64,000 nucleotides of DNA from an uncultured Pseudoflavonifractor sp. (GTDB lineage Bacteria > Bacillota > Clostridia > Oscillospirales > Oscillospiraceae). The position numbers were made by a program, and so were the translations under genes. Of this stretch, positions 1 through 8,708 are shown piece by piece (positions within the stretch are counted from its first letter, which is position 1; each line of letters opens with the position of its first letter). The notes under the pieces were generated by a model. It worked only from the letters and a program-made list of their open reading frames with translations, did no database searches and had not been told where the DNA came from. Location: contig NZ_CALXEG010000006.1 of assembly GCF_944387275.1 (NCBI RefSeq), positions 18,837-82,836 of the forward strand, in the 5' to 3' direction.

Positions 1-111
1 GGCGCCGCCCAGCGTGTCCTCAAACAGGCGCTTGAGGATGGCGATGGCCTTCTGGGTATCGTACAGGTTGAGACAGGGGGCATAGCCCTGGGGAATGTAG
101 GTTTTTTCCAT
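1..111 (-). CDS. asnA: aspartate-ammonia ligase (AsnA), N-terminal part only
   Basis: Only the first 37 codons lie in the window; the gene runs off the left edge. The ATG at 109-111 follows a GAGGAG ribosome binding site. The peptide begins MEKTYIPQGYAPCLNLYDT and continues QKAIAILKRLFEDTLGG, which resembles the N-terminus of Firmicute class-II-synthetase-like AsnA (the YDT-x-x-AI-x-x-LK-x-x-FE pattern). AsnA makes asparagine from aspartate, ammonia and ATP in the cytoplasm. The identification is by remembered family pattern on a short fragment. A well-formed promoter lies just upstream. Confidence 0.7.
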   Translation of the reverse strand, partial: MEKTYIPQGYAPCLNLYDTQKAIAILKRLFEDTLGGA

Positions 112-157
112 GGTTGTGTACTCCTCTGCGGCAAAAATCCGCGTAATAAGATATTAT

Positions 158-186
158 ATTATATAGCAAACAGCATGGAAAATCAA
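158..186 (-). promoter_or_regulatory. sigma-A promoter of asnA
   Basis: On the minus strand there is TTGATT (181-186), 17 bases, then TATAAT (158-163). It points at the asnA start about 45 bases downstream. Confidence 0.7.
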
Positions 187-230
187 GGCGGCAGCGGGGG
201 ACGGCGGGGAAAGACTTTTGCGGATCTACC

Positions 231-259
231 TTGCGAAGAGGGGGAAAAAAGGATATAAT
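231..259 (+). promoter_or_regulatory. sigma-A promoter of icd
   Basis: TTGCGA (231-236), a 17-base spacer and a consensus TATAAT (254-259) sit about 38 bases before the icd start codon. The asnA and icd promoters are back to back in a 187-bp divergent gap. Confidence 0.7.
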
Positions 260-297
260 GTCTCAAACGCGGTATCGCGGTAAAGGAGTGAAGCCTG

Positions 298-1512
298 ATG
301 GAGAAAATCAAGATGACCACCCCTCTGGTGGAGATGGACGGGGACGAGATGACCCGCGTCCTGTGGCAGCAGATCAAGGACGAGCTGCTGCTGCCCTATA
401 TTGACCTGAAGACCGAGTATTACGACCTGGGCCTGCCCGAGCGGGAGAAGACCAGGGACCAGGTGACCATCGACTCCGCCGAGGCCACCAAGAAGTACGG
501 CGTGGCCGTCAAGTGCGCCACCATCACCCCCAACGCCCAGCGGGTGGAGGAGTACAAGCTCACCGAGATGTGGAAGTCCCCCAACGGCACCATCCGCGCC
601 ATCCTGGACGGCACCGTGTTCCGCGCCCCCATCATGGTCAAGGGCATCTCCCCCGTGGTCAAGACCTGGAAGGAGCCCATCACCATCGCCCGTCACGCCT
701 ACGGCGATGTGTATAAGGGCACTGAGTACCGGGTGCCCGGCCCCGGCAAGGCTGAGCTGGTGTTCACCGACGAGAGCGGCAAGGAGCAGTTCCGCCAGAC
801 GGTGTACGACTTCGAGTGCGCCGGCGTGCTCCAGGGGCAGTACAACAAGGACAGCTCCATCTCCTCCTTTGCCCGCTCCTGCTTCCAGTACGCCATCGAC
901 ACCAAGCAGGACCTGTGGTTCGCCACCAAGGACACCATCTCCAAGAAGTACGACCACACCTTCAAAGACATCTTCCAGGAGATCTACGACGCCGAGTACA
1001 AGGCCAAGTTCGAGGAACTGGGCATCACCTACTTCTACACCCTCATCGACGACGCGGTGGCCCGGGTTGTCCGCTCCAAGGGCGGCTTCATCTGGGCCTG
1101 CAAGAACTACGACGGCGACGTGATGAGCGACATGGTGTCCACCGCCTTTGGTTCCTTGGCCATGATGACCTCCGTGCTGGTGAGCCCCGACGGCAAGTAC
1201 GAGTACGAGGCCGCCCACGGCACCGTTACCCGCCACTACTACAAGTACCTGAAGGGGGAGGAGACCTCCACCAACCCGGTGGCCACCCTCTTCGCCTGGT
1301 CCGGCGCCCTCCGCAAGCGGGGCGAGCTGGACGGCAACGCCGACCTGATGACCTTCGCCGACAAGCTGGAGGCCGCCACCATCGCCACCATCGAGGGCGG
1401 CGTGATGACCAAGGATCTGGTGGGCCTGTGGGAGGGCGAGACCCCCGCCAAGGGCGTCACCTCCCTGGAGTTCCTCCGGGCCATCAAGGCCAATCTGGAG
1501 AAGAGCCTGTAA
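298..1512 (+). CDS. icd: NADP-dependent isocitrate dehydrogenase, eukaryotic-type
   Basis: Oxidatively decarboxylates isocitrate to 2-oxoglutarate with NADP+, supplying glutamate carbon and NADPH. The 404-residue protein has the homodimeric, eukaryote-like IDH pattern. The isocitrate-binding [14 protein letters not shown] stretch is near residues 96-109, the metal-binding LIDD and [13 protein letters not shown] lie near 250-275, and the NADP-binding [10 protein letters not shown] is near 305. A GGAG ribosome binding site precedes the ATG. It is a single-gene unit with its own promoter and a strong terminator directly after the stop. Confidence 0.95.
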   Translation: MEKIKMTTPLVEMDGDEMTRVLWQQIKDELLLPYIDLKTEYYDLGLPEREKTRDQVTIDSAEATKKYGVAVKCATITPNAQRVEEYKLTEMWKSPNGTIRAILDGTVFRAPIMVKGISPVVKTWKEPITIARHAYGDVYKGTEYRVPGPGKAELVFTDESGKEQFRQTVYDFECAGVLQGQYNKDSSISSFARSCFQYAIDTKQDLWFATKDTISKKYDHTFKDIFQEIYDAEYKAKFEELGITYFYTLIDDAVARVVRSKGGFIWACKNYDGDVMSDMVSTAFGSLAMMTSVLVSPDGKYEYEAAHGTVTRHYYKYLKGEETSTNPVATLFAWSGALRKRGELDGNADLMTFADKLEAATIATIEGGVMTKDLVGLWEGETPAKGVTSLEFLRAIKANLEKSL

Positions 1513-1518
1513 AATAGC

Positions 1519-1556
1519 AAGAGCCCCGCGGCAGCCAGTCCGCGGGGCTCTTGTCC
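1519..1556 (+). terminator. intrinsic terminator after icd
   Basis: An 11-bp perfect GC stem (GAGCCCCGCGG / CCGCGGGGCTC) with a short loop is followed by TTGTCCTGTT. It lies between the convergent icd and the DUF4179 gene and may serve both. Confidence 0.8.
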
Positions 1557-1558
1557 TG

Positions 1559-3001
1559 TTATGTCAGCGGGATGGTCTCTCCGTTGAGGGTTACCGATTC
1601 CACCAGCGACAGATCAATGGGCTCGTCGAACTCCCACATCACCCAGCCCACCCGCTGGCTCCATACCTCGTCGCAGTAGGCAGGGGTGAGGGTCGTACCG
1701 TCGGAGAGCGAGACGGTGAGGGACAGCTCTGAGCCGGTGAGCTGACAGGGGTATTCCTGCCCATCGGGTGTGGAGAAGTCGGTGCAAATGCTGAGGGGAG
1801 AGACGGTCACCCGGTCCAGTTGGGCATCCCAATCCCGGCCGTAGGGCAGTTCCCCGTTCCGGGTATAGGGGAATACCAGTATCTCCGCCGGAACGGCGGT
1901 CCGCTGTTCCACGGCCTCCACAGGGACAGTGACCTCCCAGTTTCCCTCAATCCGTCCACCGGCCACAGAGTAGTGGGTGCGGAGCGCCAGAAGATTCAGA
2001 TATGGCAGGGTATCCTCTGTCAGACTGGGCAGGCACACATCCCAGCCCCCCTCCACAGCGGTCCACACTGCGTCCCCCACGCCTTGGCTGGGCCAGCGGT
2101 TGGGGGCCTCCGGGTCATAGAGGTAGTATTCAACGCTGAAAATCGGTTGATCGGCGTATTCCGACGCATCGGCGGAGGAGACCTTCTCACTCTGGGCAAG
2201 GCGGATGTGGTAGCATCCGTCTGCGGCAAAGCCCATGGAGGAGATGAAGACATCCGGCTGGTCGGATTCCGCTACGGGACTCAATGTGGCGCCGGGAAGC
2301 TGCTCATCCCCTACCATGAGCAGGGGCGTCTGGCCCGGCAGGAGCACGGTCACACCGCTTTCCAGCGTGGTGCTCTCCAGGGTGGAAGAGGGTACATCCG
2401 TGCCCTCCAGCGCCACGCGGGCCGACCGTTCCCCGGGGAGAAGATAGGTCATATTCAGCTTTGCGCGGGTGGGCGGCTCCTGGGAGAGCTCATCGGTGCC
2501 CCGGCTGTACACCAGAGTGGCCAGATGCCGCTCCGGGTCGTAGTCCAGCACCTTCAGTCCGCTTCCGCCGTTGCCCCAGCTGAACGTCCCGCCGGTCTCC
2601 AGGGAGAGGAGCAGGTCGCAGGAGGTGTCTTCACGAAAGAGTTCTCCGGTCAGATCCTCCATGGTGAAGTAGAGCCGGGTGACGCGGCTGTCTGCCAGAG
2701 CGGCCTGTACCTCTATGCGGATGCCCTGGTCCTCGCAGGAGCCCAGCACCTCGGTGGCGTAGGGGGCCCGAGACCCCAGATCCTCCTGAATGATTTTCCA
2801 CAGGGTGGGTCCTGCCGCCGCGGCGGCGATCACCAGCGCGGCGCACACGGCCAGGGCGGCCACGGCCCTGCGCGGCAGACCGGGGCGGCGGACGGGGGCG
2901 GTATGTTCCGCCGACCGGAGCACCTGCTCCCGCATGTCCGCACGGAAGCGCAGGCCGTCCAAAGCCCGGTTCAGGGACTGCGCCATGTCATGCTTCTTCA
3001 T
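1559..3001 (-). CDS. DUF4179-type membrane protein, probable ECF anti-sigma factor
   Basis: 480 residues. A short cytoplasmic N-terminus (1-45) is followed by one transmembrane segment (about 46-64, rich in Ala/Val) and a large extracytoplasmic region of beta-rich character. This layout, and the position immediately downstream of an ECF sigma gene with a 14-bp overlap, matches the DUF4179 proteins that accompany ECF sigma factors in clostridia. The inferred role is to hold the sigma factor until an envelope signal is sensed. No zinc-anti-sigma HxxxCxxC motif is visible in the short N-terminus, so the inhibitory mechanism is unclear. Confidence 0.75.
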   Translation of the reverse strand: MKKHDMAQSLNRALDGLRFRADMREQVLRSAEHTAPVRRPGLPRRAVAALAVCAALVIAAAAAGPTLWKIIQEDLGSRAPYATEVLGSCEDQGIRIEVQAALADSRVTRLYFTMEDLTGELFREDTSCDLLLSLETGGTFSWGNGGSGLKVLDYDPERHLATLVYSRGTDELSQEPPTRAKLNMTYLLPGERSARVALEGTDVPSSTLESTTLESGVTVLLPGQTPLLMVGDEQLPGATLSPVAESDQPDVFISSMGFAADGCYHIRLAQSEKVSSADASEYADQPIFSVEYYLYDPEAPNRWPSQGVGDAVWTAVEGGWDVCLPSLTEDTLPYLNLLALRTHYSVAGGRIEGNWEVTVPVEAVEQRTAVPAEILVFPYTRNGELPYGRDWDAQLDRVTVSPLSICTDFSTPDGQEYPCQLTGSELSLTVSLSDGTTLTPAYCDEVWSQRVGWVMWEFDEPIDLSLVESVTLNGETIPLT

Positions 3002-3467
3002 AATACCACTCCTTCAGCATAGGCTTGAGCCTCTCTCTGGCCCGCATGAGACGGACCGACACGGTTCCGGTGGGAAGGTGGAGCATCTGGGCGATTTCCG
3101 GCGTGGAAAAGCCCTGATAGTAGTGAAGCACCACAATCTCCCGGTACTTTTTCGGCAGGGACAGCACGGCGCGGAGCACAGTGCCGTCTTCCGCCTGCTG
3201 CTCCGGCGCAGCCAGCTCCCCCAGTGCCTCCCAGTCCACCCGGCGTCTGCGCCAGGGGGAGCGGAGCTGGTGGCGGCACACGTTGACGGCAATGCTGGTC
3301 AGCCAGGTTTTGACCGCCGCCCGCCCGTCAAAGCGGTCCCAGCTCTGCCAGGCCCGGAGAAAGGTCTCCTGGGCGGCGTCCTCGGCGGCGGCACGATCCC
3401 GCAGGATGAGAAAGCACAGCCGCAGAATACAGTCCCCATGCTCCGCCATGGTCTGCTCCAAATCCAT
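2988..3467 (-). CDS. ECF-family RNA polymerase sigma factor (sigma-70 type)
   Basis: Directs RNA polymerase to a small regulon. Region 2 is seen as ILRLCFLILRDRAAAEDAAQ with the following FLRAWQSW; region 4 is seen as LPKKYREIVVLHYYQGFST followed by an EIAQML-type helix-turn-helix. I chose the ATG at 3465-3467 (MDLEQTM, 159 residues) because GGAG lies 9 bases upstream. A longer open frame reaching 3665 would run into the divergent rubrerythrin gene. It is translationally coupled to the DUF4179 partner. Confidence 0.88.
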   Translation of the reverse strand: MDLEQTMAEHGDCILRLCFLILRDRAAAEDAAQETFLRAWQSWDRFDGRAAVKTWLTSIAVNVCRHQLRSPWRRRRVDWEALGELAAPEQQAEDGTVLRAVLSLPKKYREIVVLHYYQGFSTPEIAQMLHLPTGTVSVRLMRARERLKPMLKEWYYEEA

Positions 3468-3588
3468 CTGCCTCATCTCCTTTCCTCTGCCTATCAGAGC
3501 CGTGAGCCGCCGGTTTTGTTTCAGCTGCCGCATAAAAATATTCCGGCAGGGCATCCTCTCCATATCCATGATAAGGGAGGCACTGCCC

Positions 3589-4194
3589 ATGTCCGTTTCA
3601 TTTGACAAGAGCCAGACCAGAGAAAACCTGATGCGCGCCTTTGCCGGAGAGAGCCAGGCCCGCAACCGCTACACCTTTGCTGCCGGCCTGGCAGAGAAGA
3701 ACGACCTCCAGGTGCTCCAGGGAGTCTTTCTCTTCACCGCCGGCCAGGAGGAGCAGCACGCCAAGGTGTACTACGACCTGCTGGAGCAGCTGTCGGGTCA
3801 GACCGTCAAGGTGGACGGCACCTATCCGGTGGATCTCTTCCCCGATGTGCTCAGCCATCTCCGGGCCGCCCGGCGCAATGAGTACCAGGAGTTTGAGCAC
3901 GATTACACCGGTTTTGCCAAGGTGGCCAAGGAGGAGGGTTTCCCCGAGATTTCCCACATTTTCTCCTCCATCGCCAGGGTGGAAAAGAGCCATGGCGACC
4001 GCTTCGGCGCCTTTGCCGACCTGCTGGAGCAGGGCAAACTCTTTGTCAGCGACGTGGAGTGCCGCTGGATGTGTCTCAACTGCGGCCACGTGGTGGAGGG
4101 GACCATGGCCCCGGCGGCCTGTCCCGTGTGCAAGCACCCCCAGGGCTACTTTATCCGCTGGGAGATGGCTCCCTGGGGTGTGCCGCTGAAGTGA
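3589..4194 (+). CDS. rubrerythrin-family diiron protein with C-terminal rubredoxin domain
   Basis: 201 residues, probably a peroxide-reducing enzyme in the cytoplasm. The ferritin-like four-helix domain has the expected ligands: GESQAR near residue 20, EEQHAK near 55, EYQEFEH near 100 and EKSHGDR near 132. The C-terminal rubredoxin-like module carries CLNCG and CPVC. The start is set by AGGGAGG eight bases before the ATG. It is divergent from the ECF sigma/anti-sigma pair with a 121-bp gap, so it could be part of that regulon, though this is inference only. A second, shorter rubrerythrin lies at 63.3 kb. Confidence 0.9.
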   Translation: MSVSFDKSQTRENLMRAFAGESQARNRYTFAAGLAEKNDLQVLQGVFLFTAGQEEQHAKVYYDLLEQLSGQTVKVDGTYPVDLFPDVLSHLRAARRNEYQEFEHDYTGFAKVAKEEGFPEISHIFSSIARVEKSHGDRFGAFADLLEQGKLFVSDVECRWMCLNCGHVVEGTMAPAACPVCKHPQGYFIRWEMAPWGVPLK

Positions 4195-4201
4195 CAAAAA
4201 T

Positions 4202-4240
4202 GCGGAGGCGTCTCAGACGAGACGCCTCCGCTTGGCGTTT
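4202..4240. terminator. bidirectional intrinsic terminator
   Basis: A perfect 13-bp stem (GCGGAGGCGTCTC / GAGACGCCTCCGC) with a 4-base loop. A5 precedes it on the plus strand, giving a U-tract for the minus gene, and CTTGGCGTTTT follows. It separates convergent genes. Confidence 0.85.
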
Positions 4241-4242
4241 TA

Positions 4243-4812
4243 TCAGGTCATTGTGCTGTCGGCGATTTTTTCGTCCGTGTCTGCAATCAGCTGCTCCCGC
4301 AGGGCCTTTAGAAAGGGAAAGGGGGCGGCGTCCTCCACGCCGTAGGTGCGGTTGAGCTCGAACTCCAGGGGAATCCAGGTGTCCAGCGGGGCCTCGTTGT
4401 GCTGGAGCACCGCCTCCATCCGGTCCAGAGCCTTGAACACCCGGGCTTCGGGGGTCGTCCTGGCCTCCATCTCGGCAAACAGGGCGGAAAACTCGTCCGA
4501 GAGAGGGCGGGGCAGGGCGGCCGCCAGGCTGTCCACAGCCCTGGCCTCGGTGTGCCGGTGGTCGTCGGTCTTTTCAAAGGCGGGGATGTCGCCGGTGATG
4601 GCCTCCCCCAGGTCGTGGATGAGGCACATCTTCAGCACCTTGTCCATATCCACGCCGGGGAGCTGGTCCTTCATCAGAAAGGCCATCAGGGCCAGCCGCC
4701 AGGAGTGCTCGGCCACCGACTCATGCCGCCCGCTGGAGGTGTAGGAGTGGCGGGTGTTGCACTTGAGGTGCTCGGCGATGTGGAGAAAATCAAGCAGTTC
4801 TTTGGGTTCCAT
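4243..4812 (-). CDS. HD-domain hydrolase, HDDC2/YfbR-like 5'-deoxynucleotidase family
   Basis: 189 residues. The metal-binding HD signature is clear: H in the SVAEHSWR segment (near residue 36), the HD pair in LIHDLGEAITGDIP (near 69), and a late Asp in ALDRMEAVLQ (near 130). The family hydrolyses deoxynucleoside 5'-monophosphates in nucleotide pool control. The substrate here is inferred from family membership. It is last in a minus-strand run with the aldo/keto reductase, whose stop is a single base from this start. Confidence 0.8.
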   Translation of the reverse strand: MEPKELLDFLHIAEHLKCNTRHSYTSSGRHESVAEHSWRLALMAFLMKDQLPGVDMDKVLKMCLIHDLGEAITGDIPAFEKTDDHRHTEARAVDSLAAALPRPLSDEFSALFAEMEARTTPEARVFKALDRMEAVLQHNEAPLDTWIPLEFELNRTYGVEDAAPFPFLKALREQLIADTDEKIADSTMT

Positions 4813-4813
4813 G

Positions 4814-5671
4814 TTATGTTACCTCCTGGGGCCGCACTCTGGGCCGGTCGGGATGCTCCCCGGACCAGCCAGCCTGGGGCATGGCCCGCAGCGCCGCCAT
4901 CTCCTCCTCGGTCAGGGCGAAGGAGAACAGGTCCAGGTTCTCCGCCATCCGCTCCGGGCTGGAGGACTTGGGCAGGGGGAGCACGCCCTGCTGAAGGGCA
5001 AAGCGCAGGCAGATTTGGGCGGGGGACACGCCGTGGACCTGCGCCAGTTGGGAGAGCAGAGGATGGCCCGCCAGCCGGTTCCGGCCCAGGGGGCTCCAGG
5101 CCTCCACCAGGATGTTGTGGGCCTGGCAGAAGGCCGCCGCCTCCGCCTGGATGTAGCCCGGGTGGAACTCCAATTGGTCCACCATGGGGGCCACGTTGGC
5201 CCAGGCCAGAAGGGGCTCCAGGTGGTGGGGCAGGAAGTTGCTCACCCCGATGGCACGCACCTGGCCGGACTCATACAGCCGCTCCAGCGCCCGCCAGGTC
5301 TCCCGGTCCAACCCGGCCCAGTCCGCCAGCTCCAGGTCCGGCCTGGGCCAGTGGATGAGGTAGAGGTCCAGATAGCCGGTGCCCAGCCGCTCCAGCGTGG
5401 CGTCAAAGGCCCGGAGGGCGGCGTCATAGCCCATCTCGGTCTTCCACAGCTTGGAGGTGAGAAAGAAGTCCTCCCGGGGCAGGCCGCTCTCCGCCACGGC
5501 ACGGCCCAGGGCGGCCTCAGTGCCGTAGAAGGAGGCGGTATCAAAGTGGCGGTACCCCTGGGCGATGGCGGCGGACAGCACGGCGCCGTCCGCCGTCTTA
5601 TAGGTGCCGAAGCCCACGGCGGGGACGGACACGCCGTTGGAGAGGACAAATTCTTTCTCGGGACTGCACAT
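4814..5671 (-). CDS. aldo/keto reductase
   Basis: NAD(P)H-dependent carbonyl reductase of the AKR5-like group, 285 residues, TIM barrel. The catalytic tetrad is visible: Asp and Tyr in FDTASFYGTE, Lys in LTSKLWK, His in YLIHWP. The cofactor-binding LPKSSSPERMAENLD is near the C-terminus. I set the start at MCSPEKEF, preceded by AAAGGGGGC; the frame stays open for 29 more codons upstream. The substrate cannot be told. It lies between two HD-domain genes on the same strand. Confidence 0.88.
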   Translation of the reverse strand: MCSPEKEFVLSNGVSVPAVGFGTYKTADGAVLSAAIAQGYRHFDTASFYGTEAALGRAVAESGLPREDFFLTSKLWKTEMGYDAALRAFDATLERLGTGYLDLYLIHWPRPDLELADWAGLDRETWRALERLYESGQVRAIGVSNFLPHHLEPLLAWANVAPMVDQLEFHPGYIQAEAAAFCQAHNILVEAWSPLGRNRLAGHPLLSQLAQVHGVSPAQICLRFALQQGVLPLPKSSSPERMAENLDLFSFALTEEEMAALRAMPQAGWSGEHPDRPRVRPQEVT

Positions 5672-5723
5672 AGCGGTGCCCCCTTTCCATTTGGGAAAAG
5701 GGTACCACGCCCCGGGGGAGAAG

Positions 5724-6263
5724 TCAACCGGCCTTTGCGGGGGCGGGCGAGGGCGCATTCTGGGGATATGCCAGCTTGGGGGCGGGGACCCGGCCGCCCC
5801 TGGTGAGGAGGGGCACCAGGCCCATCAGCTCGGCCAGCGCACACACCTTGTCCATGCAGCTGACCACCAGGGACTCCCAGCGGCGGTAGAACCGGTTGAG
5901 GGGCAGCGGCCACATGTGGGTGGCAATGATGTCCCGCTCGGTATCGTTGAGGACAAAACGGGCCTGGGCGTTTTCCAGGGCGTAGAGCGGGTGGCGGAAG
6001 GCGTGGTCAGCGCCGGGGCGGGAGTCGGTCTGCCAGTTGTAGAGGAAAAAGTCGTGGAGCAGGCCGCCCCGGGCGGCGGAGCGGGCGTCCAGCCCCAGAG
6101 CCGCGCAGACGCGGAAGCTGGAGTAGGCCACCAGACAGCAGTGGTCATAGGTGCTCACCCCCTTGGCGTGCTGGGGGAAAAAGCGCATGGACTGCACGTC
6201 AGGGTGGGACTCCAGGTCGGCCACGCAGGCCAGGTACTGAGCGGTATATTTGAAATTCCACAT
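5724..6263 (-). CDS. HD-domain protein, putative phosphohydrolase
   Basis: 179 residues if started at MWNFKYTAQY (GGAG 10 bases upstream); an ATG three codons earlier (end 6272) is only one base from the GGAG. The HD domain is seen as H in FPQHAKGVSTYDHC, HD in GGLLHDFFLYNW and a later Asp-Lys in VSCMDKVCAL. These small HD proteins are common next to unrelated genes in clostridia, and their substrate is unknown. It leads a minus-strand cluster with the aldo/keto reductase and the YfbR-like gene. Confidence 0.75.
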   Translation of the reverse strand: MWNFKYTAQYLACVADLESHPDVQSMRFFPQHAKGVSTYDHCCLVAYSSFRVCAALGLDARSAARGGLLHDFFLYNWQTDSRPGADHAFRHPLYALENAQARFVLNDTERDIIATHMWPLPLNRFYRRWESLVVSCMDKVCALAELMGLVPLLTRGGRVPAPKLAYPQNAPSPAPAKAG

Positions 6264-6485
6264 GGTGTTCATACTCCTTTGTTGCCTGTCTGTTGTACCC
6301 AGTATACCGGGAAAAGCGAAAGAGAGGCTTTGCATCCCCTTACGATTTCCTTAAGACTTGCGCAAGGAGGCGTAAACAAAGCGGGGTCAGGTCTATTGTG
6401 CCATACATGACAGTGGGCCTCCACCAGGGCGGCGTATGGTATGGGTGGAGCTCTGGTAAAGGAAAGAAAAATTCCGCCTGCCATC

Positions 6486-6515
6486 TTGACGGCAGCGGGG
6501 GAGAGCGAGTAAAAT
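6486..6515 (+). promoter_or_regulatory. promoter of pyrG
   Basis: TTGACG (6486-6491), an 18-base spacer and TAAAAT (6510-6515). It predicts a leader of about 205 nt before the pyrG start. The stretch 6273-6485, between the HD gene and this promoter, shows no gene. Confidence 0.6.
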
Positions 6516-6535
6516 AACATGTACCAGACGAGAGC

Positions 6536-6620
6536 GGACAGCCTGGGTACAGCGTACCAAGGCTGTTCTTGCTTTTTGCGCAAGTACAGGGTTTTTGGCC
6601 TCTGGGGGCCAGAAACCCTG
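6536..6620 (+). promoter_or_regulatory. structured pyrG leader with attenuator-like hairpins
   Basis: Two stem-loops occupy the leader. The first (6536-6568) has stems ACAGCCT/AGGCTGT and GGTAC/GTACC and is followed by TTCTTGCTTTTTG, as in a terminator. The second (6587-6620) has CAGGGTTT/AAACCCTG around TTGGCC/GGCCAG and is followed by AATGTTTTCC. Pyrimidine genes in Firmicutes are often controlled by attenuation, so this may be CTP- or PyrR-related; the mechanism is inferred. The initiation region does not show the GGGC start used for reiterative transcription at Bacillus pyrG. Confidence 0.45.
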
Positions 6621-6727
6621 AATGTTTTCCCGCGGAGCGGGAATAAAAAACGGAGAATGAGAGAAAAAACAGGGACAAGGGCGTCCCGGGACAATGGGGT
6701 CCCATCCATTGATGGGAGGAATATAAC

Positions 6728-8338
6728 ATGGCAGTGAAGTACATCTTTGTCACCGGCGGCGTGGTCTCCGGGCTGGGTAAGGGCATCGCGGCGGCGTCCC
6801 TGGGGCGCCTGCTCAAGCAGCGGGGGCTGCGGGTGGCCCTCCAGAAGTTCGATCCCTATCTGAACGTGGACCCGGGCACCATGAACCCTTACCAGCACGG
6901 CGAGGTATTTGTCACCGACGACGGCGCCGAGACCGACCTGGACCTGGGCCACTACGAGCGCTTTACTGACGAAAACCTCACCGTCAACTCCTCGGTCACC
7001 TCGGGCAAGGTGTACTGGACCGTGCTGAGCCGGGAGCGGAGCGGCGACTATCTGGGCGGCACCATCCAGGTCATCCCCCACATCACCGACGAGATCAAGA
7101 ACCGGATCTACCGGGTGGGCCGGTCGGGCATGGCGGACGTGGTCATCACCGAGATCGGCGGCACCGTGGGCGACATCGAGTCCCAGCCCTTCCTGGAGGC
7201 CATCCGTCAGGTGGGCCAGGAGGTGGGCCGGCAGGACGTGATGTACCTCCACGTGTCCCTGATCGTGTCCATCCCGGGCACCGGCGAGCTCAAGAGCAAG
7301 CCCACCCAGCACTCGGTGAAGGAGCTGCTGGGCCTGGGCATCCAGCCCGACGTGATCCTGGCCCGGAGCGACAGCCCTGTGCCCCGCGACCTGCAGGAGA
7401 AGATCGCCCTGTTCTGCAACATTGCCCCGGAGAACGTGATCCCCAACCTGACCGCCCCCATCCTCTACGAGGTGCCCCTCATGCTGGAGGCGGAGGGACT
7501 GGCCCGGGCGGTGTGCCGCCGGCTGAGCCTGACCGATATCTCCCCCGACCTGACCGAGTGGCAGGCCATGGTGGAGCGGGCCAAGCACCCCACGGGCACT
7601 GTGCGCATCGCCCTGGTGGGCAAGTATGTGGCCCTCCACGACGCCTATCTGTCGGTGGCTGAGGCCCTGACCCACGGCGGCATTGAGAACGACGTGAAGG
7701 TGGACATCAAGTGGGTGGACGCAGAGCACGTCACCGACGAGAACGCGGCCGATCAGCTGAAGGACTGCGACGGCATTCTGGTGCCCGGCGGCTTCGGCAG
7801 CCGGGGTGTGGAGGGCAAGATCTCCGCCATCCGGTATGCCCGGGAGCACAATGTGCCCTTCTTTGGCATCTGCCTGGGCATGCAGATGGCGGTGGTGGAG
7901 TTTGCCCGCCACGTGGCCGGCCTCACCGGCGCCCATTCCGCCGAGCTGGACCCGGTCACTCCCTACCCTGTCATCGCCCTGATGGACGAGCAGCGGAACG
8001 TGACCGAGAAGGGCGGCACCATGCGCCTGGGGGCCTACCCCTGCCGCCTGAAGGAGGAGAACACCAAGATCCGCCAGGCCTATGGCCAGGAGATGATCTC
8101 CGAGCGGCACCGCCACCGCTATGAGTTCAACAACGAGTACCGGGAGACCCTGACGGCCAAGGGACTGGTGCTCTCCGGCCTGTCCCCGGACGGCAGCCTG
8201 GTGGAGACCGTGGAGCTGCCCGGTCACCCCTGGTTCGTGGGCGTGCAGTACCACCCGGAGTTCAAGAGCCGTCCCAACAAGGCCCACCCCCTGTTCCGGG
8301 CGTTTGTGGCCGCGGCGAAGGAAAAGCAGAAGTGCTGA
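6728..8338 (+). CDS. pyrG: CTP synthase
   Basis: Makes CTP from UTP, ATP and glutamine. The synthase domain opens with [16 protein letters not shown] (P-loop) in the first 20 residues. The class-I glutamine amidotransferase half (from about residue 290) has the nucleophile Cys in FFGICLGMQ and the His-Glu pair in [11 protein letters not shown]. At 536 residues it is the normal length. GGGAGG precedes the ATG. The last codons, AAAKEKQKC, differ from a downstream repeated copy of the gene end that reads AAAKAGK, so the present C-terminus may have been replaced. Confidence 0.97.
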   Translation: MAVKYIFVTGGVVSGLGKGIAAASLGRLLKQRGLRVALQKFDPYLNVDPGTMNPYQHGEVFVTDDGAETDLDLGHYERFTDENLTVNSSVTSGKVYWTVLSRERSGDYLGGTIQVIPHITDEIKNRIYRVGRSGMADVVITEIGGTVGDIESQPFLEAIRQVGQEVGRQDVMYLHVSLIVSIPGTGELKSKPTQHSVKELLGLGIQPDVILARSDSPVPRDLQEKIALFCNIAPENVIPNLTAPILYEVPLMLEAEGLARAVCRRLSLTDISPDLTEWQAMVERAKHPTGTVRIALVGKYVALHDAYLSVAEALTHGGIENDVKVDIKWVDAEHVTDENAADQLKDCDGILVPGGFGSRGVEGKISAIRYAREHNVPFFGICLGMQMAVVEFARHVAGLTGAHSAELDPVTPYPVIALMDEQRNVTEKGGTMRLGAYPCRLKEENTKIRQAYGQEMISERHRHRYEFNNEYRETLTAKGLVLSGLSPDGSLVETVELPGHPWFVGVQYHPEFKSRPNKAHPLFRAFVAAAKEKQKC

Positions 8339-8642
8339 GATGCGGACGCGGGACGGCTCGTGTCATCCCCGAGCGGTTCCGGCGGAGCCGGGAGCGAGTG
8401 GGGACATAAGATGAGGCGGCATGCCGCCTCCCGTCCCAACAAGGCCTACCCCCTGTTCCGGGCATTTGTGGCCGCGGCGAAGGAAAAGCAGAAGTGCTGA
8501 GATGCGGACGCGGGACGGCTCGTGTCATCCCCGAGCGGTTCCGGCGGAGCCGGGAGCGAGTGGGGACATAAGATGAGGCGGCATGCCGCCTCCCGTCCCA
8601 ACAAGGCCCACCCCCTGTTCCGGGCGTTTGTGGCTGCGGCCA
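8271..8642 (+). repeat. tandem repeat of the pyrG 3' end, 162-bp period, about 2.3 copies
   Basis: Unit 1 is 8271-8432, unit 2 is 8433-8594, and a partial unit 3 starts at 8595. Each full unit holds the last 68 bases of pyrG with its stop codon plus 94 bases of spacer. The spacer includes an 18-bp perfect palindrome, GAGGCGGCATGCCGCCTC (8413-8430, again 8575-8592). Units 1 and 2 differ at only two bases. The third gene-end copy differs by silent changes and ends with its own stop, reading AAAKAGK (to 8656). Nothing else is visible from 8339 to the next gene at 8709. Confidence 0.95.
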
Positions 8643-8708
8643 AGGCAGGGAAGTAATCATAATATAAATTATGTAAATTGACTGCGGCGAAGAGAAAGGA
8701 GAACGCCT

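Noticed and set aside
6269..8287. A minus-strand open frame of 672 codons opposite pyrG
   Set aside because: Composition is His/Gly/Leu/Val-rich. It is opposite an unmistakable CTP synthase and shares no family pattern.
8413..8430. The GAGGCGGCATGCCGCCTC palindrome as an insertion-sequence end or site-specific recombination core
   Set aside because: No transposase or target duplication is visible. Kept only as part of the repeat unit.
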